From Streptomyces armeniacus (GTDB taxonomy: Bacteria > Actinomycetota > Actinomycetes > Streptomycetales > Streptomycetaceae), in the NCBI RefSeq assembly GCF_003355155.1, contig NZ_CP031320.1, positions 5,881,367 through 5,945,366 on the forward strand: DNA of 64,000 bases, in the 5' to 3' direction. The translations under genes and the position numbers were made by a program. The notes under the pieces are model-generated. The model was not told the DNA's origin. It ran no database searches and saw nothing but the letters and a program-made list of their open reading frames with translations. Below, piece after piece: positions 9,579 through 17,504 of the stretch; position 1 is the stretch's first letter, and every line of letters starts with the position of its first letter.

Positions 9579-10772
9579 TCAGGAAGGCTGGACCTCGTCG
9601 AAGAGCGCGAGGGCCTCGGAGGGGTCCGGGCTCACGAGGCGTTCCAGCCCGGCCATCGTGATGTCCGCCCACCTGCCGGCGCGTTCCCACATCTGCTCCT
9701 CGAAGGCGCGTACGGCCTCGTCCAGTTCCCCGGGGCCGGAGGCGGCGGCGACGGACTCGGCGAGTTCGGTGCCCTCCAGCATCGCGAGGTTCGCGCCCGC
9801 CCCCAACGGGGGCATCAGATGGGCGGCGTCGCCCATCAGCGTCACCCCGGAGACGTGGTCCCAGGTGTGGGACGCGGGAAGGACGTGGAGGGGGCGGCGG
9901 ACGAAGCCCGTGCCGCGGCGGAGGAGTTCGAGGACGGGGGCGGCCCAGCCCTCGAACAGGGCCAGCAGGCCCGTCCGCACGGTCTCGGCGTTGGCCTCTG
10001 CGTCGGCGTTGGCCTCTGCGTCGGCTGCCGGGCCCAGGCCCTCGTGCCGGTCCCGGTCCGTGTGCCGGCCCCGGTCCGTGTGCCGGTCCAGCGGCTCGCG
10101 GAACTGGGCGTACACCTTGACGTGGCCCCCGCTGTTGCGCTGGGCGACGAGCGCGCGATTCACGCCGTACACCGCCACGGAACCGTCGCCGACCAGCCGG
10201 GCGAGGTCGGGATTGCGGGCGTCGACGTCGTCCAGGGACGTCTCGACCAGGGTGACGCCGGTGTACCGCGGCGCCGCGGACGACACCGCCGGACGGACCC
10301 GGGACCAGGCACCGTCCGCGCCGATCACGAGGTCGAACGTCTCCTGCCGCCCGTCCGCGGAACGGACCAGCACGCCGCCCCGGCCCTCCGGCACCACCTC
10401 CGTCACGGCCCGCCCCCACTGCACCTCCAGCGGCCCGAGCAGCAGGTCCCGGAGCTGCCCGCGGTCGATCTCGGGATTGGCCCGGTCACCCGGGCGAGGC
10501 GGCCAGTCGCGCAGGACGGTCCCGTCCGTGTCCAGGATGCGCATGGCCTGCCCCTCGGGACGGGCCAGCGCCTGGAACTCCGCCAGCAGCCCCGCCTTCT
10601 CCAACGCCAGCTGCCCCAGGCCCTCGTGCAGGTCCAGCGTGCCGCCCGCGGGACGGGCGTCGCGGGCGGGATCGCGTTCGAGAACGGTGACGGGGTGACC
10701 GTGACGATGCAGTACGCGGGCGAAGGAAAGGCCGGCCGGGCCGCTGCCGACAACTGCGATACGGGGGCTCAT
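9579..10772 (-). CDS. FAD-dependent monooxygenase (TetX-like)
   Basis: A 397-residue class A flavoprotein hydroxylase. The N-terminal dinucleotide motif GSGPAGLSFARVLHRHG, the middle LVIGADGAWSRVR and the C-terminal LMGDAAHLMPPLGAGANLAM are the three FAD/NAD(P)H signatures. The family oxidises aromatic or polyketide compounds, and some members inactivate tetracyclines or rifamycins. Between residues about 225 and 265 there is a low-complexity insertion of repeated His-Thr-Asp-Arg and Ala-Glu-Ala-Asn units, encoded by short direct repeats (about 9,995-10,085). The start is the ATG directly before the FAD motif. It lies 61 bp downstream of the flippase gene on the same strand, so co-transcription is likely although its chemistry has no obvious place in polysaccharide assembly. 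Confidence 0.85.
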   Translation of the reverse strand: MSPRIAVVGSGPAGLSFARVLHRHGHPVTVLERDPARDARPAGGTLDLHEGLGQLALEKAGLLAEFQALARPEGQAMRILDTDGTVLRDWPPRPGDRANPEIDRGQLRDLLLGPLEVQWGRAVTEVVPEGRGGVLVRSADGRQETFDLVIGADGAWSRVRPAVSSAAPRYTGVTLVETSLDDVDARNPDLARLVGDGSVAVYGVNRALVAQRNSGGHVKVYAQFREPLDRHTDRGRHTDRDRHEGLGPAADAEANADAEANAETVRTGLLALFEGWAAPVLELLRRGTGFVRRPLHVLPASHTWDHVSGVTLMGDAAHLMPPLGAGANLAMLEGTELAESVAAASGPGELDEAVRAFEEQMWERAGRWADITMAGLERLVSPDPSEALALFDEVQPS

Positions 10773-10833
10773 GCCGATACAACGTACGGCCCCTCGCCGA
10801 GCCGGTCCGCCCCGCCCCGGCGGACCTCGTCCC

Positions 10834-12510
10834 CTACGTGGCCGGCCGTTCCGCACCGACCGGCGCCTCCGGCTGCGTCGGCCGTTCCGGGTCGGCCGCG
10901 TCCCCGGCGTCGTACGGCGTACGGAGCACGCGCCGTACGCGCAGCCAGCTCGCCGCCGCCTTGCACACCGACCCCGCACACAGCCCCCAGGCGGCGCCCA
11001 GCACCCCGCCCAGCGCGTAACCGGTGAGCATGCAGCACACCGTGAACAGCGAGAACACCAGCTGGATGGGCAGCGTCGTACGCGGGCGCAGCACGCGGAG
11101 CGCGAGCAGCCCGCACGTGCCGAGGGCCATCGCCGCGTACTGGCTGCCCGTCGCGGACAGCAGCCCGGACGCAGCCGCCCAGGTGTCACCGAGCAGCATC
11201 CGCCCGTACCGGTCGGGCAGCAGCACCAGCACGACCGCCCACACCGCCGCCCCGGCCGCGAGCACGCCGCCTGCGGCGAGCGCGGCACGGGCCGAACGGC
11301 GGGGGCCGCCCGTACGGTTGAGAAGCGGCGGGCCGAATCCGGTGGCGGCGTTGAACAGCACGTTCATGGGCCCGAAGAGGGTGGTCGCGCCGCGCAGCGC
11401 GCCGACGGCGAGGGGGTTCGCCCACAGGCCGAGGGCGATGACGGCGAGTTGGGTGCCGGCGTTGCCGACGGCGAACTCGAGGGCGAAGCGGGCGCCGAGA
11501 TGTCCGCGCCGCACGTATCTTTTTGCACCGCCCGCCACGACCTCCGCACGCGCCCGTTCTGCGACCGGCACTGCGTCAAGCCCGTCCGTGACGCTCTTCT
11601 CCCTCTCAGAGGAAGAGCTGGAGGCAGACCGCACCGAATCAAGCCCGTCCGGCGTTTGAGGACGGCCCTCAGCCGGGTTCCCGGCTGTGGCCGACCCATG
11701 GGCGCGGCCACGTGACCACCAGTGGTCCGCTGCCACTCGGCGATGGCTGGCGGCCGTCCTCAAACGCCGGACGGGCTGGGAAGGTGCGGCTGACCCGCCG
11801 TCGTCAGCGATCTCGCCACGGTGGCCGAGGGCCGTCCTCAAGCGCCGGACGGGCTTGATTCGGTGCCGAATGGGCCCCAATGCGCGCCCAGTCGGCTGAG
11901 CCCTGTGGCGAGCACCCCGTGCGGAGAGGCGCCACAGCAAGGTCAGGCCCAGGAGCAGTGCCGGGATCGCCGACGCCCCCCACACCGCGATCAGCCGGTC
12001 CGCCCCCGCCCCCCGCGGCTGCGCCGCGAGGGCCGCGACACCCGTGGCGAGGCGGAGCACGTCCGCGGCCAGGGCGCGGTGCGGGCTGTGCAGCGTGGCG
12101 AACGCGTAGCGGAGGCAGTCGTGGGTCAGTACCACCGGCAGTACGAGCAGCAACGCGCCGAGTCCCGCCGCCAGCCGCCCCTCGAACCCGGTGGCGAGCC
12201 ACAGCACGCCCCCGGCCGACAGGGCCACGGCCCCCGACGCGGCGGCCGTGAAGACGACCGCCGCCCGGCACGCCGCCCGCACCTCGCGGACCGGGCCCCG
12301 TTCCAGTACGAGCGCCTGCCCGACGTAGCCGACGGAGAGTCCGAGCAGCACCGTGAACACCGTGTAGACGACGGAGAACACGGCGAACCCGGCGGCGCTG
12401 CTCTGCCGGGCCGCGACCACCAGGACCGCGATGTTGGTGAGCGCGGCCACGCCCTGGTCCGCGATGGAGCAGGCCACCGCGGCGCGGGTGCGCAGTGGTC
12501 TGCCGGTCAC
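10834..12510 (-). CDS. Wzx-like polysaccharide flippase with a repeat-bearing internal insertion
   Basis: A 558-residue integral membrane protein of the MOP/polysaccharide transport type, with hydrophobic segments over residues 1-205 and about 330-520. It would move the lipid-linked repeat unit across the membrane. The middle (about residues 205-328, DNA 11,526-11,900) is hydrophilic and reads as repeated RRLRTA-type peptide. At DNA level this stretch carries inverted copies of a short repeat similar to one that usually lies between Streptomyces genes. The frame stays open through it, so the gene may still make two membrane halves joined by a long loop. The GTG start at 12510 overlaps the stop of the truncated upstream gene (GTGA). 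Whether the protein works is unknown. Confidence 0.75.
   Translation of the reverse strand: MTGRPLRTRAAVACSIADQGVAALTNIAVLVVAARQSSAAGFAVFSVVYTVFTVLLGLSVGYVGQALVLERGPVREVRAACRAAVVFTAAASGAVALSAGGVLWLATGFEGRLAAGLGALLLVLPVVLTHDCLRYAFATLHSPHRALAADVLRLATGVAALAAQPRGAGADRLIAVWGASAIPALLLGLTLLWRLSARGARHRAQPTGRALGPIRHRIKPVRRLRTALGHRGEIADDGGSAAPSQPVRRLRTAASHRRVAADHWWSRGRAHGSATAGNPAEGRPQTPDGLDSVRSASSSSSEREKSVTDGLDAVPVAERARAEVVAGGAKRYVRRGHLGARFALEFAVGNAGTQLAVIALGLWANPLAVGALRGATTLFGPMNVLFNAATGFGPPLLNRTGGPRRSARAALAAGGVLAAGAAVWAVVLVLLPDRYGRMLLGDTWAAASGLLSATGSQYAAMALGTCGLLALRVLRPRTTLPIQLVFSLFTVCCMLTGYALGGVLGAAWGLCAGSVCKAAASWLRVRRVLRTPYDAGDAADPERPTQPEAPVGAERPAT
11631..11866. repeat. Inverted 40-bp repeat pair with an extra internal copy, inside the flippase gene
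   Basis: Bases 11,631-11,670 and the reverse complement of 11,827-11,866 agree at 39 of 40 positions; the core is CCGTCCGGCGTTTGAGGACG. A third core copy lies at 11,753-11,779. The same core is, from general knowledge, a very common intergenic element in Streptomyces genomes. Here it lies inside a coding sequence without breaking the frame. Imperfect fragments continue to about 11,575. Confidence 0.85.
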
Positions 12511-12830
12511 GGCTGGGTGGTGGGCGAGGTGTGCTCTTCGAGGTCGGCCGGGTCGACGATGCGCAGGCCGACCGTCTCGGAGCCGATGTCGCGGTGCGCG
12601 TGGGCGCCGCCCTCGCGCGTACGGCGGTCGTCACGGCCGGACTCAAAACCCTCGTCGCGGTCGTCGCGGTCGTCACGGTCGTCGGAGCCCGACGCCCCCG
12701 GCCCCGGCTCCCGCTCCCGCTCCCGCTCGGCCGCCGTACCGCGTCCGCCCCCGGACTTCCGCGACTTGCCACGCCGCCCACCGGAGGCCCCGGCCCCGGA
12801 CCCGATAGTGAGGAGTATCAGGGAGTCTAC
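12507..12830 (-). pseudogene. C-terminal tail of a truncated gene upstream of the flippase
   Basis: A minus-strand frame of about 100 codons ends in TGA at 12,507-12,509, overlapping the flippase GTG. The peptide is hydrophilic: a Gly/Arg/Lys-rich part, an Arg-Glu repeat, an Asp-Asp-Arg repeat and a tail ending in THTSPTTQP-like sequence. Codon usage is normal for the region up to about 12,804. It then enters the low-GC stretch and meets an in-frame stop. It therefore looks like the 3' end of a larger gene cut by the junction described at 12,804-13,058. In actinobacterial EPS loci a Wzz/chain-length protein often holds this position, but nothing in the tail proves that identity. Confidence 0.6.
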
Positions 12831-13058
12831 TCAGGGGGACAGCAACGGAAGAAGGGAATATGGGAGAGGATGGGTACAGAGAGTGGAGGTGTATGCGGAA
12901 GGAAGAAGAAGTAATAAGGAATGGGAGTGAGAAACGAGGAATAGGAGAAGTGTAGAGGAGACAGAAGATGGGAAAAAAAGAGGCGATGAAAGGGGGAAGA
13001 GGAGAAGAAGAAAAAATGATGGATAAAATTTTGTTTTTTTAGGGTGTATAAGAGACAG
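12804..13058. other. Probable sequencing/assembly artefact: low-GC noise plus Nextera mosaic end
   Basis: About 255 bases differ sharply from everything around them. The plus strand is almost only G, A and some T, with runs such as GAAGAAGAAG, AAAAAAA and TTTTTTT. The stretch ends at 13,044-13,058 with GTGTATAAGAGACAG, identical to the last 15 bases of the 19-base Illumina Nextera transposon mosaic end. Translated, this gives MYKRQ, a known marker of adapter carry-over in protein sets. Genes on both sides are cut here. I read it as two contigs joined through adapter and low-quality read sequence. Confidence 0.9.
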
Positions 13059-16000
13059 GTGCTGCTCGGTGCGGAGTCCGACGTCGGCCGCGCGCTCGCC
13101 GCCGGCCGCCCCGACCGGGCGGCGCGCCTGCTCGCGGCGTGGCGGGACGTCTTCGGGGACGGGCTGCGGCTGGCCGTGACCGGCCACGGGCCGCCGCGGG
13201 ACGCGGCGCGGATGCTGGGTCTGGCCGTCCAGGAGGGCATCCGTCCTGTGCTGACGAACGCCGTGCGCTACGCCGACCCCGGCCTGGGCCCGGTCGCGGA
13301 CGTGCTGGACGCGGCGCGCCGCCTCGTACCGGTCGACGAGCGGGCCGGACTGGACGGCGGCGAACGGTGGCTGAAGGGCCCGGACGAGATGGCCGAGGCG
13401 GCCGTACGCGCCGCCGAGGCCGCCGGGTACCGGCGGAACACCGCGCACCGGCTGCTCCGGCTGACGGAGGAGACCGCCGCCGAGTGCCGGGTGGACCCGG
13501 AGGACGACCTCGGCATCGGACGGGTGCACTTCCCGGAGCCCCAACTGGTGGGCGCGGAGCGGCGGACGGCCGCCCGCGTGCTGCGTTCGCGGTGCGCGGC
13601 GGGCATGGTGAGCCGCGGGTACGACCGGGACGGCGGGCGCTGGGCCAGGCTGGAGCACGAGCTGCGGATCATCGAACGGCTCGGCTTCTCCTCGTACTTC
13701 CTCACCGTCGGGCAGGTCGTCGAGGACGTGCGGGCGAGGGGGATACGGGTGGCCGCGCGCGGCTCCGGGGCCGGTTCGCTCGTCAGCCATCTGTTGGGCA
13801 TCGCGCAGGCGGACCCGGTGGAGCACGGGCTCCTGATGGAACGTTTCCTCTCCCCGCGCCGCGCCGCGCTCCCGGACATCGACATCGACGTGGAGTCCGC
13901 CCGCCGCATCGAGGTCTACCACGCCATCTTCGACCGCTTCGGCGCGGAGCGCGTCGCGACCGTCGCGATGCCCGAGACGTACCGGGTGCGGCACGCCGTA
14001 CGGGACGTGGGCGCCGCACTCGGCATGGACCCGGCGGAGACGGACCGGCTCGCCAAGGCGTTCCCGCACATCCGCGCGCGCGACGCGCGGACCGCGCTGG
14101 CGGAGCTGCCGGAGCTGCGCGAGGTGGACCCGGACGCGTACGGGGACCGCTTCTGGTCGCTGGTCGAGGCGCTGGACGGGCTGCCCCGCGGTGTCGCCAT
14201 GCACCCCTGCGGGGTGCTGCTCTCCGACGGCTCGCTGCGCGCCCGTACGCCCGTCGTGCCCACCAGCGGCGAGCACCTGCCGATGTCGCAGTTCGACAAG
14301 GAGGACGTGGAGGACCTGGGGCTGCTCAAGCTGGACGTCCTGGGCGTGCGGATGCAGTCCGCGATGGCGCACGCGGTGGGGGAGATCGAGCGGGTGAGCG
14401 GGGAGCACGTCGAGCTGGACGCCGTACCGCGGGACGACCCGGAGACGTACGAGCTGATCCGCTCGGCGGAGACGCTCGGCTGCTTCCAGATCGAGTCGCC
14501 GGGGCAGCGCGACCTGATCGGACGGCTGCAGCCCGCGGACTTCCACGACCTGGTGGTGGACATCTCGCTGTTCCGGCCGGGCCCGGTGGCCGCCGACATG
14601 GTGCGGCCCTTCATCGAGGCCCGGCACGGCCGCAGACCCGTGCGGTATCCGCACCCGGACCTGGAGGGCGCGCTGCGCGAGACGTACGGCGTGGTGGTGT
14701 TCCACGAGCAGATCATCGACGTCATCGCCGTCATGACCGGCTGCGACCGCGCGCTGGCGGACGAGGCGCGGCGGGCGCTGTCCGACAGCGAGCGGCAGGG
14801 GCGGGTACGGGCCTGGTTCGCGCGGGAGGCGGAACGGCGCGGCTACGCGGCGGACGTCGTGGAGCGCACCTGGGAGATCGTGGAGGCGTTCGGCAGCTAC
14901 GGCTTCTGCAAGGCGCACGCCGTCGCCTTCGCCGTGCCGACGTACCAGTCGGCGTGGCTGAAGGCGCACCACCCGGCCGCGTTCTACGCCGGGCTGCTGG
15001 AGCACGACCCGGGGATGTACCCGAAGCGGCTGCTGCTGGCGGACGCGCGGCGGCGCGGGGTGCCGGTGCTGCCGCTGGACGTGAACCGGTCGGGGATCGG
15101 CTACCGCGTCGAACCGGCGGACGGCGAACGGCCGTTGTGGGGCATCCGGCTCGCCCTCGGCGAGGTGCAGGGCATCAGCGAGGCCGACGCGGAACGGATC
15201 GCCGCGGGCCAGCCGTACGACTCGCTCACCGACCTGTGGCGGCGGGCCCGGCCGCCCCGCCCCGTCGCCGAGGGGCTGGCCCGGGTCGGGGCGCTGGACG
15301 CGTTCGGCGGCAACCGGCGCGACATGCTGCTGCACATCGCCGAGCTGCACCGGCGGCAGCGCGGACCCGGCGCGCGCGAGGGGCAGCTGGCGCTCGGCGA
15401 GGCGGCGGCGCCGGACCCCGCCGGGCTGCCCGACCTCGACCGGGACGAACGGCTGGGCGCGGAGCTGGGCGTCCTCGGCATGGACGCCTCACGCCATCTC
15501 ATGGGCGACCACGCCGAGTTCCTGCGCGAGCTGGGCGCGTACTCCGCGCGCGCCCTGCGCGAGGCGCGGCACGGCGAGACGGTCCTGGTCGCGGGCGCCA
15601 AGGCGGCCACCCAGACGCCGCCGATACGCAGCGGGAAGCGGGTCATCTTCACCACCCTCGACGACGGTACGGGGCTGGTCGACTGCGCCTTCTTCGACGA
15701 CTCGCACGCCGCCTGCGCGCACACCGTCTTCCACTCCTGGCTGCTGCTCGTACGGGGAGTGGTGCAGCGGCGCGGGCCGCGCAGCCTCAGCGTGGTCGGG
15801 GCGGCGGCCTGGGACCTCGCCGAACTGATCGAACTGCGGCGTACGGGCGGGCTGGAGGCCGTCGCGGCCCGGCTCGCCTCCGGCAACGGCGACGGCGACG
15901 GCGATGGCGACGAGGGCGGGGGCGAGGCGGACGACGCCGGGGACAGCGACGGTGCGGCCGGGGACGGCGACCCCACGGGGGGACGGCGTATCGAGATGCC

Positions 16001-16103
16001 GAACGGCTACCGGATGCACCCCTGGGCCGACCTCCGGCCCGCGGGTGAGCCGACGAAGAGCCCCCGCAAGATGTGGCACTCCAGCCCGGGGAGCGCGGGA
16101 TGA
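13059..16103 (+). CDS. dnaE2: Error-prone DNA polymerase III alpha-type subunit DnaE2 (ImuC), 5' truncated
   Basis: The 1,014 residues present begin inside the PHP domain (VLLGAESDVGRAL) and continue through the polymerase core, with the catalytic acid cluster PDIDIDVE, the helix-hairpin-helix region and a C-terminal OB-fold (TQTPPIRSGKRVIFTTLDD). The last residues, HPWADLRPAG and RKMWHSSPGSAG, are typical of actinobacterial DnaE2. Full-length family members are about 1,150 residues or more, so roughly 150 N-terminal residues are missing at the adapter junction. The apparent GTG start at 13,044 lies inside the adapter sequence and is not a real start. DnaE2 carries out damage-induced mutagenic synthesis with ImuB. 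Its stop overlaps the next gene's ATG (ATGA). Confidence 0.93.
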   Translation: MLLGAESDVGRALAAGRPDRAARLLAAWRDVFGDGLRLAVTGHGPPRDAARMLGLAVQEGIRPVLTNAVRYADPGLGPVADVLDAARRLVPVDERAGLDGGERWLKGPDEMAEAAVRAAEAAGYRRNTAHRLLRLTEETAAECRVDPEDDLGIGRVHFPEPQLVGAERRTAARVLRSRCAAGMVSRGYDRDGGRWARLEHELRIIERLGFSSYFLTVGQVVEDVRARGIRVAARGSGAGSLVSHLLGIAQADPVEHGLLMERFLSPRRAALPDIDIDVESARRIEVYHAIFDRFGAERVATVAMPETYRVRHAVRDVGAALGMDPAETDRLAKAFPHIRARDARTALAELPELREVDPDAYGDRFWSLVEALDGLPRGVAMHPCGVLLSDGSLRARTPVVPTSGEHLPMSQFDKEDVEDLGLLKLDVLGVRMQSAMAHAVGEIERVSGEHVELDAVPRDDPETYELIRSAETLGCFQIESPGQRDLIGRLQPADFHDLVVDISLFRPGPVAADMVRPFIEARHGRRPVRYPHPDLEGALRETYGVVVFHEQIIDVIAVMTGCDRALADEARRALSDSERQGRVRAWFAREAERRGYAADVVERTWEIVEAFGSYGFCKAHAVAFAVPTYQSAWLKAHHPAAFYAGLLEHDPGMYPKRLLLADARRRGVPVLPLDVNRSGIGYRVEPADGERPLWGIRLALGEVQGISEADAERIAAGQPYDSLTDLWRRARPPRPVAEGLARVGALDAFGGNRRDMLLHIAELHRRQRGPGAREGQLALGEAAAPDPAGLPDLDRDERLGAELGVLGMDASRHLMGDHAEFLRELGAYSARALREARHGETVLVAGAKAATQTPPIRSGKRVIFTTLDDGTGLVDCAFFDDSHAACAHTVFHSWLLLVRGVVQRRGPRSLSVVGAAAWDLAELIELRRTGGLEAVAARLASGNGDGDGDGDEGGGEADDAGDSDGAAGDGDPTGGRRIEMPNGYRMHPWADLRPAGEPTKSPRKMWHSSPGSAG

Positions 16104-17305
16104 CGGAACGCGCGCAACGCCACCCGGCGGACCCCGGCCCGGAACCGCCGCACCCGGCGGTGCGGCCGCACCCGGCCGACCCCGCACGCCCGGAACCGCA
16201 CCCGGGACCTGTACCGGAACCGGAGCCGGAACCTGTACCGGAACCGCACCCGGGACCTGTACCGGAGCCGCAGCCGCAGCCGGAGGCACCGTCCCGTGAG
16301 GAGGCGCGCGCCCGACCACACGTGCTGTACGTCCACTTCGGCCCCCGCTCCGCGACGCACTACCCCGAACTGCTGGAGCTGCTCGCCGACATCACCCCCG
16401 TCGTCCAGGCGCTGCCCCCCGACGCCGCGCTCGCCGACGTACGCGGCGCCCAGCGCTACTTCCGCCGGGACGCCGCCGGGCTCGCCGCGCTCGTACGGCT
16501 GCGCGCGGCCGCGCTGCACGACGCCGACTGCACCGTCGGCGTCGCCGTCAACCCGCTCCTCGCCCGGATGGCCGCGCACGACGGACCGCCCGGAACGGTG
16601 CGCTGCGTGCCCGCCGGCGAGGAGGAGACGGCGGCGTTCCTGGCCCCCAAGCCGGCCGCCGCGCTGTACGGGGTCGGCCCGGCGACCGCCCGCACCCTGG
16701 CCACGTACGGGCTGGACACCGTGGGCCGTATCGCCGCCGCGCCGCCGGCCACGCTGCAGCGCATCCTCGGCGCGGCCAACGGGCGGCTCGTACGGGAGCG
16801 GGCGCGCGGCATCGACCCGACGCCCGTCACGCCCAGCGCGCCCGCGCGGTCGGTGAGCCGCGAGTACCGCTTCGGGCGGGACGAACTGGACCCGGACCAG
16901 CGGAGGCGCGCGCTCCTCACGCTCACCGACGAACTGGGCTTCCGCATGCGGACGGAGGGGCGGGTCGCGCGGGCGCTCACGCTGACGGTGCGCTGCGCGG
17001 ACCGTTCCACGATCACCCGTACCCGGCGCCTCGCGGAGCCGACCGCGCACACGCCGGCGCTCACCGCCACCGCGTACGCGCTGCACGACGCGCTCGCGCT
17101 CCAGCGCGCCCGCGTACGAGCGGTCGCGCTCCGCGCCGAGGACCTCACCGCCGCCGAACTCGCGGCCCACCAGCTCTCCTTGGATCCCCGCGAGGAGCGC
17201 GCCCGCCGGGCGGAGGCGGCGGCGGACCGCGCGCGCCTGCGGTTCGGCGCCGCGGCGGTCCACCCGGCGGGCCTCCTCTGGGCGGGCCTGCTGCACGTGG
17301 CGTAG
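16100..17305 (+). CDS. imuB: ImuB-like Y-family polymerase homolog, probably catalytically inactive
   Basis: A 401-residue protein coupled to dnaE2 by an ATGA overlap. Residues about 20-75 are a Pro-Glu/Pro-His repeat encoded by near-identical DNA units (16,190-16,275). The rest follows the Y-family order: a palm-like start (HVLYVHFG), a fingers/thumb helix-hairpin-helix region (LYGVGPATARTLATYGLDTVGRIA) and a little-finger domain. The Asp of the first catalytic motif (normally VDMD near the start) and the Asp-Glu pair (here LADVRGA) are not visible, as is usual for ImuB, which acts as an adaptor that brings DnaE2 to the beta clamp. No imuA'/recA-like partner is present here; if it existed upstream it was lost at the junction. 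Confidence 0.8.
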   Translation: MTERAQRHPADPGPEPPHPAVRPHPADPARPEPHPGPVPEPEPEPVPEPHPGPVPEPQPQPEAPSREEARARPHVLYVHFGPRSATHYPELLELLADITPVVQALPPDAALADVRGAQRYFRRDAAGLAALVRLRAAALHDADCTVGVAVNPLLARMAAHDGPPGTVRCVPAGEEETAAFLAPKPAAALYGVGPATARTLATYGLDTVGRIAAAPPATLQRILGAANGRLVRERARGIDPTPVTPSAPARSVSREYRFGRDELDPDQRRRALLTLTDELGFRMRTEGRVARALTLTVRCADRSTITRTRRLAEPTAHTPALTATAYALHDALALQRARVRAVALRAEDLTAAELAAHQLSLDPREERARRAEAAADRARLRFGAAAVHPAGLLWAGLLHVA

Positions 17306-17504
17306 CGGCGGGAGCCGTGCGGGGAGGGGCGGTGCCGGAAGCCGAGACCGAGCCGAAGGGGCGGAAGCCGAGGTGCCGCGCCCGGCGCGGCCGCGTACGG
17401 CTACAGTCGTGCGCGCGCTGGGCAGAACGCGCGAGGCGGAGAAACGGCGGCCCCGTCCGTCCCCGCCGCACACCCCCAGACCACGGCGACCGGGAGGGAC
17501 GATC

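Noticed and set aside
12804..13043. Possible foreign AT-rich insertion, phage remnant or regulatory island
   Set aside because: It is low-complexity purine-rich sequence with no gene, repeat end or target duplication, and it ends in exact adapter sequence, so read noise is a simpler explanation.
13044..13058. GTG at 13,044 as the start codon of dnaE2
   Set aside because: The codon lies inside adapter sequence and the protein would lack most of its first domain.
12831..15350. An 839-codon minus-strand open frame
   Set aside because: It is the antisense shadow of dnaE2 and runs through the adapter junction; it has no family features.
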